From: DASPGQ01 sp035457705
Lineage (GTDB): Bacteria > Acidobacteriota > Vicinamibacteria > Marinacidobacterales > SMYC01
Direction: 5' to 3'
DNA length: 64,000 nt
Assembly: GCA_035457705.1 (NCBI GenBank)
Contig: DATIBD010000074.1
Location: forward strand, 1 to 64,000
The first letter of the stretch is position 1; each line of letters opens with the position of its first letter. Under the pieces are notes generated by a model that ran no database searches, was not told the DNA's origin, and was given only the letters and a program-made list of their open reading frames with translations. Both the position numbers and the translations under genes were made by a program. Positions 7,187 to 16,556 of this stretch are shown here, one piece after another.

Positions 7187-9418
7187 CTATCGCAGCGTCA
7201 GCACCTTCTCGACCGGTGCCAGGCACCGCGTGTCGTCGCAGGCCTGATACACGAGAGTCACGGAAGATGCGTCGGCACCGAGCTCGCCCGCGAGCGACAC
7301 CGTTCCGTCGTAGACGGAAACGGCTTCGTCCGAGAAGGAGAACGTCACCTCCTTGCCCGGCGGATACATGACCCCACGCACCTCGCCCTTCAACTCCGTC
7401 GGTATCAAGTAAGAAGACGAGGCAGGATTGGCATTCACGTGCCAGCCGGGCTCGATGTCGAGCTCCAGGCGAAATCGCCGCCAGCCCGACCGCGGCTCCT
7501 CGGGCTCGATGCGCGTGCGAACCAGCCTGGTTGCCAGGGACTCCGGTCGTTCGCGATGGAGCCTCTCGACCGACAGGGCGAGCGTTTTTGCCGCGGCGGG
7601 ATAGGTCTCGAGCTCGTTCGCGAAGGCGCGCATGGCCGCCTCGGCCCGCTCGCGATAGACCGCCTTGCCCGTCAGCTCCGCGAGATCGAGCAGGGCTTCG
7701 ACCGCGATCCCGTTTCCCGAGGGGATAGCGCCGTCGAGAGCGCTCTTCGATTGGACAAGCAGAAGCGGCTCCGGCGGTGACTGGTAGTAGCCGCCCTTCG
7801 GATCCCGCAGGCGCGATTCCATCTCCTCGGCGAGCCCTTCGGCGGTCTCTAGCCATGCCGTCTCTCCGGTGGTCCGGTGGAGCGCGACGAGTCCTTTCAT
7901 AAGGAACGCGTAGTCATCGAGAAAGGCCGGGATCTTGGCGACGCCATCGCGCCACGCGTGCAGGAGCTTTCCGTCAGAAGCCCTGAGCTCATCGACGACG
8001 AAACGAGCGGCGCGCTTGGCAGCTCGCTCGTAGCGAGGCTCCTCGAGCAAAGGCGCTCCCTTCGCCATGGCGGCGATCATCATGCCGTTCCAGTCCGTGA
8101 GTATCTTGTCGTCCACGAGCGGAAACTTCCGCTGTCGGCGGATGACGCGCAGTTTCTCCAGAGCGGGCTCCATGCGCTCGAGAAGCCTCTCTCGCGAGAT
8201 GCCGAGTCGTTCCGTGTGCTCCTTCAGAGGCGCCGTCAAATAAAGGGTGTAGAGATGGCCTTCGAAATTGGGCTCGGAGTCGAAGCCGAAGATCGGGCCG
8301 ATTAGAGATAGCTCGTCGTCGGTGAGAGCCGCGTCGAGCTCCTCCTTGCTGAAAACGTAGTAGGCGCCTTCCTTGCCGTCGGTCTGGGCGTCGATGGCCG
8401 AGAGAAAACCCCCTTCCGCGCCCGTCATCTCCTGAAGGACGAACTCAAGGGTGCCTCGGGCGCGTCGCGCGAGCTCCTGATCCTCGGCGATCGCCGCAGC
8501 TTCGAGATAGATCTCGGCGAGGGCAGCATTGTCGTAGAGCATCTTCTCGAAGTGCGGGATGCGCCATTCGCGATCGGTTGCGTAGCGATGAAACCCGCCG
8601 GCAAGGTGGTCGTAGAGCGCCCCCTCACCCATTCGGTGGAGAGTCGTGAGCAGCATGTGGCTCGCCTGGTCGTTTCCCCGCTTTGCCTCGGCCAGAAGAA
8701 GAAACAGATCCGAGGGGGTAGGGAACTTCGGGGCCGGCGAGAACCCTCCCCACTCCCCGTCGAAACCGCTTGCGAGCTGCTCGTATCCTTTCTCGACGCT
8801 CGCTAACTCCGGAAGCTCCGCCGAAGGCTCGGCCGCCGACGAGACCATCTCTCGTATGGCCTCGGCAATGCGCTCCGCGGACTCCTCGATTCGATCGCGA
8901 TCGCTGTCCCACATCTCGCGTATCCGACGGAGCACGGTGGGAAAACCGACGGCCTGTCCCCGATCCTCGGGAGGGAAATAGGTCCCAGCAAAGAAGGGCT
9001 CGAGATCGGGGGTGAGAAAGACCGAATTGGGCCAACCACCTCGCCGCGTCATGAGCTGGGTCGCGGTCATGTAGATCTCGTCGAGGTCGGGTCGCTCCTC
9101 CCGGTCGACCTTGATGCTCACGAACCCCTCGTTCATCAGGGCCGCGATCTCGGGATTCTCGAAGACGTCATCTTCCATTCGGTAGCACCAGTAGCAGGTG
9201 GAATAGCCCACCGAAAGGAAGATCGGCCGGTCGAGCTCCCTCGCCCGGGCGATGGCTTCTTCGCCCCACGGATACCAATCCACCGGGTTTCTCGCGTGCA
9301 GCAGCAGGTAGGGGCTGGACTCGTGGATCAGCCGGTTTGTGCCGGGAGGCGGCTCCTGAGAGCGGGAGCAGGCGACGGTCGAGATCGAGAACAGGAGCGC
9401 GAGCGTCGATGACGGCAT
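7187..9418 (-). CDS. YyaL/Spermatogenesis-associated-20-like thioredoxin lipoprotein with C-terminal DsbD-like domain
   Basis: 743 residues. A short lipoprotein signal ends STVAC (Cys 17), so the protein is probably anchored outside the cytoplasm, unlike most relatives. Residues 28-150 are the DUF255 thioredoxin domain (SSPYLLLHARNPVDWYPW, then the active site), followed by a six-hairpin alpha/alpha toroid of about 450 residues (HFEKMLYDNAALAEIYLEA, KILTDWNGMMIAAM, SGNGIAVEALLDLAELTG). The last about 110 residues (FRLELDIEPGWHVNANPAS, VTFSFSDEAVSVYDG, VYQACDDTRCLAPVEKVLTL) look like the N-terminal domain of DsbD. Active-site dithiol is C75-Y-W-C78 flanked by Tyr where relatives have His. Likely role: extracytoplasmic thiol handling. 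Confidence 0.85.
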   Translation of the reverse strand: MPSSTLALLFSISTVACSRSQEPPPGTNRLIHESSPYLLLHARNPVDWYPWGEEAIARARELDRPIFLSVGYSTCYWCYRMEDDVFENPEIAALMNEGFVSIKVDREERPDLDEIYMTATQLMTRRGGWPNSVFLTPDLEPFFAGTYFPPEDRGQAVGFPTVLRRIREMWDSDRDRIEESAERIAEAIREMVSSAAEPSAELPELASVEKGYEQLASGFDGEWGGFSPAPKFPTPSDLFLLLAEAKRGNDQASHMLLTTLHRMGEGALYDHLAGGFHRYATDREWRIPHFEKMLYDNAALAEIYLEAAAIAEDQELARRARGTLEFVLQEMTGAEGGFLSAIDAQTDGKEGAYYVFSKEELDAALTDDELSLIGPIFGFDSEPNFEGHLYTLYLTAPLKEHTERLGISRERLLERMEPALEKLRVIRRQRKFPLVDDKILTDWNGMMIAAMAKGAPLLEEPRYERAAKRAARFVVDELRASDGKLLHAWRDGVAKIPAFLDDYAFLMKGLVALHRTTGETAWLETAEGLAEEMESRLRDPKGGYYQSPPEPLLLVQSKSALDGAIPSGNGIAVEALLDLAELTGKAVYRERAEAAMRAFANELETYPAAAKTLALSVERLHRERPESLATRLVRTRIEPEEPRSGWRRFRLELDIEPGWHVNANPASSSYLIPTELKGEVRGVMYPPGKEVTFSFSDEAVSVYDGTVSLAGELGADASSVTLVYQACDDTRCLAPVEKVLTLR

Positions 9419-9515
9419 GACGTTCTCAAGTTAATGCCCGGGCGACCGCGCGTGCAAACGGCTTGTCCAAGGCGTCGCGCTGTTGTAGCTTTGGCGCATC
9501 GAAGGAGGAATCGGA

Positions 9516-12461
9516 ATGGGACGACGAGCGCTTGCGCTCGGTTTGCTCTCGAGCCTCTTGGGCTCCACGAGTGGTGCCGAACGGATCGACCTCGTGCTCC
9601 GCGAGGGAACGAACCTTGCGGCCGCACGCGCTCCGGACGGAAGCTACGTGCTCGACCTCCAGGGAACGCTCTGGCATTTGCCGCCCGAAGGAGGAACCGC
9701 CAGCCCCCTGACCGATGGAATGGGAGACGATCGACTTCCCGACGTGACGCCCGACGGTTCGCGGATCGTCTACCAGTCCTACCGAAACGGCACCTGGGAT
9801 ATCTGGGCGGTCGACTCCGATGGGTCCAATGCCGTCGCCCTCACCGAGGGAAGCGCCGACGACCGCGAGCCAGCGGTTTCGCCCAATGGAGCCCGAGTCG
9901 CCTTTTCCTCCGACCGACTGGGTAGCTACGACGTTTACGTTCTCGATCTGCAGTCGGGTGACATCGTGCCCGTTACCGAAGGCCCGGAGAACGATTACAT
10001 GCCCTGCTGGTCCCCGAAGGGTGATCACATCGTTTTCGTATCCGAGAGAGAACCGGCCGGTCTCTATCGAGTCGACGTCTCGGGCCCGAGTCTTGGCCAG
10101 CCGACGCTCGTGGCCTCGTTCCCCGGGCGCATCGCCTCTCCCTCCTACAGTCCCGATGGAAGTCGGATCGCGGTAAGGGTCCTCGAGGACCGGTCGAGCT
10201 CCCTCGTCATCGTCGCGGCTTCGGGAGGTAGTCCATCGAAGGTCGCCACGCCGCCCGACGTCTATCCCTTTCGTGCCGATTGGGTCGACGAGAAGGCCCT
10301 CGTTTTCACGGCCGCAGGCTCGCTGTGGCATCAGGCGGTCGACGACACCGAGGCCACCCGAGTCCTGTTCGAGGCCAAGGTCACGCTCGACCGTCCGGCC
10401 TACCGAAGGCGCTCGGTGGAGTTCAGCGACGAAAGGGTGCAACGCCGTGTGAAAGGGTTCGTACGTCCGGTGATATCTCCCGACGACTCGATGATCGCTT
10501 ACGCCGCACTAGGCGACATCTGGATCGTGCCAACCGAAGGGGGACAATCCATTCCCATGACACGGGACGAGCACCTCGACACCGACCCCGACTGGTCACC
10601 GGACGCCAGCCGGCTCGTGTTTTCTTCCGACCGCGCGGGGACGATGGACATCTGGATTCGGGACGTCGTCGAGCCCCCTGGCTCGGGCGAGAAAAGGCTC
10701 ACCACGTCTCTGGGAGCGGAGCTTTCTCCGGCATGGTCACCCGATGGGAAGACGATCGCCTATCTGGACGATCGTTCACGCTTGCATGTGGTTTCCGTCG
10801 ACGGCACGGAGGATCGCACGCTGACCGAAAGCCGTCGCGGCGCCTCGATGCCGACTTGGTCCGCGGACAGCGTGCACGTCGCCATGGCGGTTCACGTGCC
10901 GGTCTCGACGCGTTTTCGCGAAGGAATCAACCGCATTCTCGTCGTGGACACGCGCACGGGTGAGTCGCGTCTGCTCGACCAGCCGGACGGAAGCTTCGGC
11001 ACGAGGGATGGCGACGGTCCCGTTTGGAAGCCGGACGGGACGGCGATGGCGATGGCAATGGACGGCGCGCTCTGGGTCCTGCCGGTCTCGCTCGACGGGA
11101 CTCCCCAGGAGAGTCCGCGTCAGATCGGCGGTGAGGCGGTCGACTTCCCCAGCTGGTCGAAAGACGGCGAGCGCCTCGTCTATGTCAGCCCGAGAGGAAT
11201 CAGCGAGCTCTCCGTGGCGCCGAGCACCGTTCGCGATCTGGAGTTGGGTCAAGTCTACGAGGATGTTCCCGCTGGCGGTCGATTCGTCGTCCGTGATGTG
11301 CGCGTCGTCGATGGGACGGGAGGGCCCGCCCGCGACCACATGGACGTCGTGGTGCAAGGAAACCGCATCGAGAGCGTCGAGCCCACCGGTGCCTTCGTCG
11401 ACCCGGACGTTCGGGTGGTGGATGGATCCGGAAAGACGCTCGTCCCCGGACTCATCGATATGCACACCCACCTGAGTCTTCCCGCCTGGGGAGCGCGCCA
11501 GGGAAAGATATGGCTCGCCCACGGAGTCACGTCGATTCGCACTCCGGCTGACGCCCCCTATCGCGTTCTCGAGGAGCGGGAATCCATCAGCGCGGGACGC
11601 CGGATTGGCCCCCGGATCTTCTACACCGGTGGCGCGATGGACGGAGATCGAATCTACTATACGGGCGCTCTCGCTGTGGGCGATCCCGAGGAGCTCGAAC
11701 AGGAGCTGGCGCGAGCGCGAGAGCTCGACTACGACCTCATCAAGACTTACGTACGTCTTCCCGACGAGCTCCAGAGCATCGTTGTGCGCACCGCGCACGC
11801 TCAGGGTGTTTTCGTCACGTCCCACGAGGTCTATCCCGCCGTGGCGTTCGGTATCGATGGGATCGAGCACATTCGTGGCACCTCGAGACGCGGCTTCTCA
11901 CCGAAGGTCTCCGATCTCGGCCGGAGCTACGACGACGTCATCGAGCTCATCGCGCGCTCGAAGGTCTACTTCACGCCCACGGTGTTGATCCACGGGGGTT
12001 GGGCTCTTGCACGGAGCCGCGAGCCCGAGCTTCTCGAGGACCGCCGGATTCAGCTCTATCCCCCTTTCTTTCAGGAAGATCTTCGAAACGCCGAGCCGGG
12101 AGATTTCCCCACCGAGGCAATCGAGCCCTACTTCGCGACGGTGTCGGCGATCGCCGAGCGTGGGGGCAACGTCCTCGCGGGAACGGACTCGCCCATCGTT
12201 CCCTATGGGCTCTCGCTCCTCGTCGAGATCGAGCAGCTCTCGGAGGCCGGGCTCGGGCCGCTCGGCGCGATTCGGAGTGCCACCCTGCTCGCCGCGCAGG
12301 CTCTTGGAGCGGCCGCCGATCTCGGCACCATCGAGCCCGACAAGGTCGCTGACCTCGTGCTGGTCGACGGCGATCCCACCGCGAACATCCGCGACCTCAG
12401 AAAGACCGAGGCGGTGGCGATCGGCGGGCGGCTTTTGACCGTCGAACAGCTCTTGCGTTGA
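9516..12461 (+). CDS. secreted TolB-type beta-propeller fused to amidohydrolase
   Basis: 981 residues; AAGGAGGAA lies 6 bases before the ATG. Residues 1-21 are a signal peptide (ALALGLLSSLLGSTSGA). Residues about 40-580 carry at least ten TolB/PD40 blades (repeated forms of SPDGSRIVYQS...WDIWAVD). Residues about 600-980 are an amidohydrolase: VRVVDGTG start, metal-binding DMHTHLSLP, lysine in LIKTYVRLP, histidines in SHEVYPAVAFG and GIEHI, aspartate in LAGTDSPIVPYG, and the closing LGTIEPDKVADLVLVDGDP. The imidazolonepropionase/prolidase-like subgroup is the closest. Such fusions are thought to hydrolyse peptides or cyclic amides outside the cytoplasm; substrate unknown. Confidence 0.9.
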   Translation: MGRRALALGLLSSLLGSTSGAERIDLVLREGTNLAAARAPDGSYVLDLQGTLWHLPPEGGTASPLTDGMGDDRLPDVTPDGSRIVYQSYRNGTWDIWAVDSDGSNAVALTEGSADDREPAVSPNGARVAFSSDRLGSYDVYVLDLQSGDIVPVTEGPENDYMPCWSPKGDHIVFVSEREPAGLYRVDVSGPSLGQPTLVASFPGRIASPSYSPDGSRIAVRVLEDRSSSLVIVAASGGSPSKVATPPDVYPFRADWVDEKALVFTAAGSLWHQAVDDTEATRVLFEAKVTLDRPAYRRRSVEFSDERVQRRVKGFVRPVISPDDSMIAYAALGDIWIVPTEGGQSIPMTRDEHLDTDPDWSPDASRLVFSSDRAGTMDIWIRDVVEPPGSGEKRLTTSLGAELSPAWSPDGKTIAYLDDRSRLHVVSVDGTEDRTLTESRRGASMPTWSADSVHVAMAVHVPVSTRFREGINRILVVDTRTGESRLLDQPDGSFGTRDGDGPVWKPDGTAMAMAMDGALWVLPVSLDGTPQESPRQIGGEAVDFPSWSKDGERLVYVSPRGISELSVAPSTVRDLELGQVYEDVPAGGRFVVRDVRVVDGTGGPARDHMDVVVQGNRIESVEPTGAFVDPDVRVVDGSGKTLVPGLIDMHTHLSLPAWGARQGKIWLAHGVTSIRTPADAPYRVLEERESISAGRRIGPRIFYTGGAMDGDRIYYTGALAVGDPEELEQELARARELDYDLIKTYVRLPDELQSIVVRTAHAQGVFVTSHEVYPAVAFGIDGIEHIRGTSRRGFSPKVSDLGRSYDDVIELIARSKVYFTPTVLIHGGWALARSREPELLEDRRIQLYPPFFQEDLRNAEPGDFPTEAIEPYFATVSAIAERGGNVLAGTDSPIVPYGLSLLVEIEQLSEAGLGPLGAIRSATLLAAQALGAAADLGTIEPDKVADLVLVDGDPTANIRDLRKTEAVAIGGRLLTVEQLLR

Positions 12462-12486
12462 GCCGCGGAGCTTTCTAAATATGTTT

Positions 12487-13317
12487 CTACTCTTGCCGGC
12501 CAGGCGTCACGCGATCCGAGATAGATGCGACGAGCTTGGCCAGGTACGGCAGCCCTTCGACAAGGCGCGCGCCATGCCAGGAGAGCAATTGTCCATCGAC
12601 AATGAGTATCCGACCCCGGAATCGGTCGGGATCCCGGATTTGCGAGAGTAGCTCGGTTGCGTGCTCCTCCGTGAAAGGGAAGGGCTCCGTGCTGAGGAGG
12701 ATGACGTCAGTCGACGAGGATTCCAATTCCTCGACCGTCATTTCGGGGTAACGTCCTCTCGTCGGAGCGGCGTTGATCCCTCCGGCTTCCGAGAGGAGGG
12801 CGTCAACGAACGTGTCGGGACCCACTGCCATGTAGGGCCTTTTCCAGATCAGGTAGATGTAACGAAACGGCTTGGCCCGAAGGGCCTGGTGTCGGCGCTC
12901 GATTTTCGAGGCCAGCTCCTGGGCCGCTCGATCGAATCCGAGAAGTTTGCCGAGGTTCCTCACGTCTCGAATGGCGGAAGGCACATCGCGGGGATAGAAG
13001 ACGAACACGGGTACGTTCTCGCGAAGGGCCAGCACGTCTTCTCTTCGATTCTCTTCCCGGTTCGCCAGCACGAGGTCGGGCTCGAGAGACAGGATGAGCT
13101 CGAGGTTCGGGCTCTTCGTGCCGCCGATTACCGGCAGGTGCTCCCGGGCTCGTTTCGGATGGACGCAGAACCGGGTGACGCCCTCGAGCCGATCATCCGC
13201 TCCGATGGCGAAGACGGTCTCCGTCGTAGAGGGAACCAGACTGATGACACGCCGGGGGGGACCATCGAGCCGGTGACGCCATCCGGTTGCATCGACGAGG
13301 TCGACAACGGGGGCCAT
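12487..13317 (-). CDS. BtuF-like cobalamin/metal-chelate-binding protein without signal peptide
   Basis: 276 residues of the helical-backbone periplasmic-binding fold: RVISLVPSTTETVFAIGADDRLEGVTRFC, VGGTKSPNLE-type loop (IGGTKSPNLELILSLEPDLVL), then PVFVFYPRDVPSAIRDVRNLGKLLG and a C-terminal lobe with AVGPDTFVDALLSEAGG. This matches the cobalamin-binding subgroup next to BtuF. There is no signal peptide or lipobox, and no permease or ATPase gene follows, so it is a stand-alone, apparently cytoplasmic form; such orphan versions exist in other bacteria with unproved role. Converges on the amidohydrolase gene 25 bases away. Confidence 0.83.
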   Translation of the reverse strand: MAPVVDLVDATGWRHRLDGPPRRVISLVPSTTETVFAIGADDRLEGVTRFCVHPKRAREHLPVIGGTKSPNLELILSLEPDLVLANREENRREDVLALRENVPVFVFYPRDVPSAIRDVRNLGKLLGFDRAAQELASKIERRHQALRAKPFRYIYLIWKRPYMAVGPDTFVDALLSEAGGINAAPTRGRYPEMTVEELESSSTDVILLSTEPFPFTEEHATELLSQIRDPDRFRGRILIVDGQLLSWHGARLVEGLPYLAKLVASISDRVTPGRQE

Positions 13318-13555
13318 CGGCTCATTTTAGGCGTTTTCTCGGGGGTTTTGGCGGTTCGGGGCTTGCGTAACGGTGCCGTCGCGAATAGAATGTTCGGCGT
13401 TTGGTATTCGGTCGATACACGATTCAACTTAGGAACCCAGGTAGCGACGCGAGCTGATTCGGGTCGCCTGGTTTGATGCTATGTGGTCCCGGATCCTTCC
13501 TTGGTGAATGGATCCATGTCATGCAAATGTTCAGGAAGATAGGAGACTTAAAGGG

Positions 13556-13855
13556 ATGTCCGTTAAACCCATGACCAAAACCCAAATCGTGGCCCACTTC
13601 GCGGAAACGATGCAGGTGCAGAAGAAGCAGAGCGCGCAGTTTTTCGAGGCGCTGTCCGACCTCGCCATCAAGGAGACCAAGCGGTCAGGTCAGTTCGTGA
13701 TCCCTGGCGTCGGGAAGCTCGTGAAGTCGGTGCGCAACGCGCGCAAGGGACGGAATCCTCAGACTGGCGAAGAGATTCAGATTCCGAAGAAGACGGTGGT
13801 CAAGTTCCGGGTAGCCAAGGCTTGCAAGGACGCCGTCGTTCCCCCCAAGAAGTAG
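13556..13855 (+). CDS. HU-family DNA-binding protein
   Basis: 99 residues from ATG at 13556, with AGGAGACTTAAAGGG upstream; an upstream ATG at 13508 has no ribosome site and adds a non-homologous tail. The product has the HU helices (MTKTQIVAHFAETMQVQKKQSAQFFEALSDLA) and the beta-arm (GQFVIPGVGKLVKSVRNARKGRNPQTGEEIQIPKKTVVKFR), including the conserved R-x-x-R-x-G-R-N-P arm tip. Binds and bends DNA as a dimer. The N-terminal extension MSVKP and the Lys-rich end KK are mild differences from E. coli HU. A strong hairpin follows the stop codon. Confidence 0.93.
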   Translation: MSVKPMTKTQIVAHFAETMQVQKKQSAQFFEALSDLAIKETKRSGQFVIPGVGKLVKSVRNARKGRNPQTGEEIQIPKKTVVKFRVAKACKDAVVPPKK

Positions 13856-13875
13856 CTGCATTCCCACGGCGCGAT

Positions 13876-13909
13876 GCCAGGAGGGCTCTGCGATCAGAGT
13901 TCTCCTGGC
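13876..13909. terminator. two-tier hairpin between HU and the phosphatase gene
   Basis: GCCAGGAG pairs with CTCCTGGC, and inside it CTCTG pairs with CAGAG across a CGAT loop, separated by 2-base internal bulges. It sits exactly between two converging genes and can serve both, although no T-run follows on either side. Confidence 0.6.
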
Positions 13910-13917
13910 GCGCGGCG

Positions 13918-15699
13918 TCACCGCGATAGTGGGACGTCGTCCATCTTTCTTATCTCATCCCGAGCTTCCGTCCGGGTAGGCTCGACGTCGATCGCGTTCT
14001 CGAACTCGTTTCGCGCGCGAGTCTTGTCGTCCAGCCCGAGAAAAGCAAGGCCCCTCAAGTAGTGGAGCTCGTAGCGGAAGCCAACGTCGGTGGAGAGGTC
14101 CCCGAGCGAGTCGAGCGCCCTGTCGAACTCCCCCCGGGCCAGATGCAGGCGCGCCCGAGTCAAAAGAAAGCTGACGTTGCCGGGCGATCGCTCGAGGGCT
14201 TCCGCGATGGTCTTCTCCGCAAGATCCAGCTCGATTCCCTTGTCGGCGCAAAAGCGCGCCAGGAGGTTCCCCAGGCTGGCGTTTTCCGGTGAAGCCGCGA
14301 CCAGCTCTCTGAGCCCCTTGACGTAGGCTTCATATTGTTCGCGGGCCAGACCCGTTTCGCCGATGGTCTCGTAGTAACTGCCGAGGAAATCACGATAGCG
14401 GAACGGCACCCATTCAGGTCGCTCGAACAGAGTCATCAGGATCCGAGCCGCCTCTTCTCCACGATTCTCTTCCTGCAGCACATCGACGATCTTGAGTTGA
14501 ACGTCGACGTTGTTAGGATCGACCTCGGAGACCGCGCGAATGTAGGCCCCGAAATTGGTTTCGTCCATGGTGTCGGGGATATCGATCGTTCCCTCATCGT
14601 GAATGGCGCGGAGCTGATTTCCCACGACCTCGAGCGCCGCCCGATGGCCGCCGTGATAGAGTTCGAGCATTCCGGTGTCGATGCTGATGTGCTTCCCATC
14701 GAAACGCGACTCGATGACTCCTGAAGTGAGGGTGTGTCCGACCACTAGCCGCTTCGCCTGGAGGTGGCCGAGCACGGTATCCACCTTGGCCCGTTGGGCC
14801 TGCTGGGCAGCACGCGTCAGGGGAGTGTGTGCGAGCCCCCGGTATTGCAGAGGTGATTCGGCATCGAATGTGAGACCGTCTTCGAGTGGCAACTCACCGG
14901 CCAGCTCGCGGGGAACACGCTGGTTCACTTCTTCGATGCCGATGAGGGCAAACTTCTCGTTCCAGTCTCCGTGGGAAAAAATGATCCCGTTGATCTTGAC
15001 CGCCACCTTGTGGGACAGAATCCACTTGCCGTAGCGTCCATCCTTGGCGAATGCCTGACGGTGCTCGACGTATCCCAGGGGGTACTGTTCCTCGAAGCTC
15101 TGACGTTCGTCTCCCTTTTCTGGCGGATCCTCACCCTTGTTCTTTGCCTCGCGCCGCACCGCTTCGTAGTAGCGTTCGAACGTTTGATCGCGAAGCTCTC
15201 TCGAGTCCCGGTCCGCAAACGCGGTGAACTCCTCGTCGGAGACGAGGTCCAGGATCCCCACGATGTTCATCGCCTCGTGGTTCCCGATGAGCGCATGGAT
15301 GTATCCGCCGGCATCCTTCGCCTGTTCCTCGAGCTTCATGAGAAGGTCCATCGCTTTTCTGGAATGGGGACCACGATCGACGACGTCGCCGTTTTGTACG
15401 AGATGCGTGTCACCGCCGATCCAACGCTGGTTTTCGTCCACCAGGCCGGCATTCTGCAACACCGCGACGAAGTTGTCGTAGGCGCCGTGCACGTCTCCCA
15501 CCGCCACTATGCGGCGAATGCCGTCCCATTCCCACTGCTTGTCGTCGGCTCCGGCGGACAGAACCGCCCACGACAGATACAGGACGAAGTAGACGAGAAC
15601 TCGCCTGGTGACGCGCCAGCTCCACCGAACCCCCGCGTACGTATCGTCCACGTGAGCTCCGCACCTTCGACCGGCGCCGATCACGGTTCGTTCTGCCAT
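13918..15699 (-). CDS. calcineurin-type metallophosphatase with C-terminal TPRs
   Basis: 593 residues from ATG at 15699, which overlaps the preceding gene by 19 bases; a GTG at 15651 would give a more usual signal peptide. A hydrophobic segment (RRVLVYFVLYLSWAVLSAGA) predicts export. The phosphoesterase motifs are complete: GDVHGAYDNF, GDVVDRGPHS, GNHEAMN, HGDWNE and VVGHTLTSG, as in Shewanella-like protein phosphatases and related Ser/Thr or Tyr phosphatases. From about residue 375 on there are TPR-like helical repeats (EAARILMTLFERPEW, LAEKTIAEALERSPGN, KTRARNEFENAIDVEP). Third gene of an overlapping trio; it probably dephosphorylates a periplasmic or surface substrate. Confidence 0.87.
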   Translation of the reverse strand: MAERTVIGAGRRCGAHVDDTYAGVRWSWRVTRRVLVYFVLYLSWAVLSAGADDKQWEWDGIRRIVAVGDVHGAYDNFVAVLQNAGLVDENQRWIGGDTHLVQNGDVVDRGPHSRKAMDLLMKLEEQAKDAGGYIHALIGNHEAMNIVGILDLVSDEEFTAFADRDSRELRDQTFERYYEAVRREAKNKGEDPPEKGDERQSFEEQYPLGYVEHRQAFAKDGRYGKWILSHKVAVKINGIIFSHGDWNEKFALIGIEEVNQRVPRELAGELPLEDGLTFDAESPLQYRGLAHTPLTRAAQQAQRAKVDTVLGHLQAKRLVVGHTLTSGVIESRFDGKHISIDTGMLELYHGGHRAALEVVGNQLRAIHDEGTIDIPDTMDETNFGAYIRAVSEVDPNNVDVQLKIVDVLQEENRGEEAARILMTLFERPEWVPFRYRDFLGSYYETIGETGLAREQYEAYVKGLRELVAASPENASLGNLLARFCADKGIELDLAEKTIAEALERSPGNVSFLLTRARLHLARGEFDRALDSLGDLSTDVGFRYELHYLRGLAFLGLDDKTRARNEFENAIDVEPTRTEARDEIRKMDDVPLSR

Positions 15700-16556
15700 C
15701 TGAAGACCGCGTCGAAAACACCCTGCAGCAAGTCGATGCGGTCACTCAACAAGTCGAACAGCGGTTCTCGATCGATCCACAGGGCTTGTCCGCCTCCAGA
15801 GACTCTCGCCGTCGCTTTCCATTCGGTCCCGGAAAGCGTCTCATGGATACCGATTGCCGCACCCGGCAGGCCGCGGGACGTGCTTCCATCTTCGTTCTCG
15901 AGGCTCAGCTCTCCCGAAAGGGGCAGGACGATGAAGGGAGATTCTCCCACCGAGAATACGGTTGATCCGGGGACCAGGGGCGCTTCCCGGGTGATGCCGG
16001 CGAGCTCGTAGAGCTCCTCTCCCGTCGCGCGAACCAGGATGGGCAACGTTTGCAAGTACATCACTTTTTCGACCGTGGTCAGCGGTCGGGTCTTCGTCTC
16101 GTAGTGGAAGGCTCGCGAAGACGCGGTCGTCCCGTCCGCTGCCGAATCGAGAAGCATACGAAAGACGCCTTGAGCGAGCTCGATGTTGGCGGACAGCAGC
16201 TCGCGGAAGTCCTCCGCCGGCATCACCAGTGCGACGGATGCCAGCTCGGTCGTCGCCGTGTCCCGAAGCGTCGTCCCCGTCAGCACCTCCTGGAAGCCAA
16301 GCATCGCCGGGGGAGAGAGGATATGACCCTCGCCGTCGGTTCCGGCGATCCGGAGTCGACCCTGCACCAGGACCTGGATGTACTCCGCTCTGGCTCCGCG
16401 CTCCTGAACCACCACGTTCTCATCGTAGCGCACCTGGCGAGCGATCATGGAGATTCGAAACAGCTCGTCTACCGAGGAGAGGCCGAACAGCGGGATCTGG
16501 CGTAGTTGCCGGGCGACGTCGACGGCGGGGACGGGCGACAACAGCTCAAACCGCAT
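15681..16556 (-). CDS. protein with two cyclic-nucleotide-binding-type domains
   Basis: 291 residues from ATG at 16556, which overlaps the end of the transporter gene by 11 bases, a strong sign of coupled translation; an in-frame ATG at 16619 would overlap more. Domain one (about residues 15-140) shows IPLFGLSSVDELFRIS, YDENVVVQERGARAEYIQVLVQGRLRI; domain two (about 170-290) shows ILVRATGEELYELAG, PGSTVFSVGESPFIVLPLSGELSLE. Neither has an intact phosphate-binding cassette (GE-x(7-10)-RAA), so ligand binding is doubtful. No DNA-binding helix-turn-helix. Likely a soluble regulatory partner of the transporter upstream; in other genomes I recall this module fused to the same transporter type. Confidence 0.8.
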   Translation of the reverse strand: MRFELLSPVPAVDVARQLRQIPLFGLSSVDELFRISMIARQVRYDENVVVQERGARAEYIQVLVQGRLRIAGTDGEGHILSPPAMLGFQEVLTGTTLRDTATTELASVALVMPAEDFRELLSANIELAQGVFRMLLDSAADGTTASSRAFHYETKTRPLTTVEKVMYLQTLPILVRATGEELYELAGITREAPLVPGSTVFSVGESPFIVLPLSGELSLENEDGSTSRGLPGAAIGIHETLSGTEWKATARVSGGGQALWIDREPLFDLLSDRIDLLQGVFDAVFRWQNEP

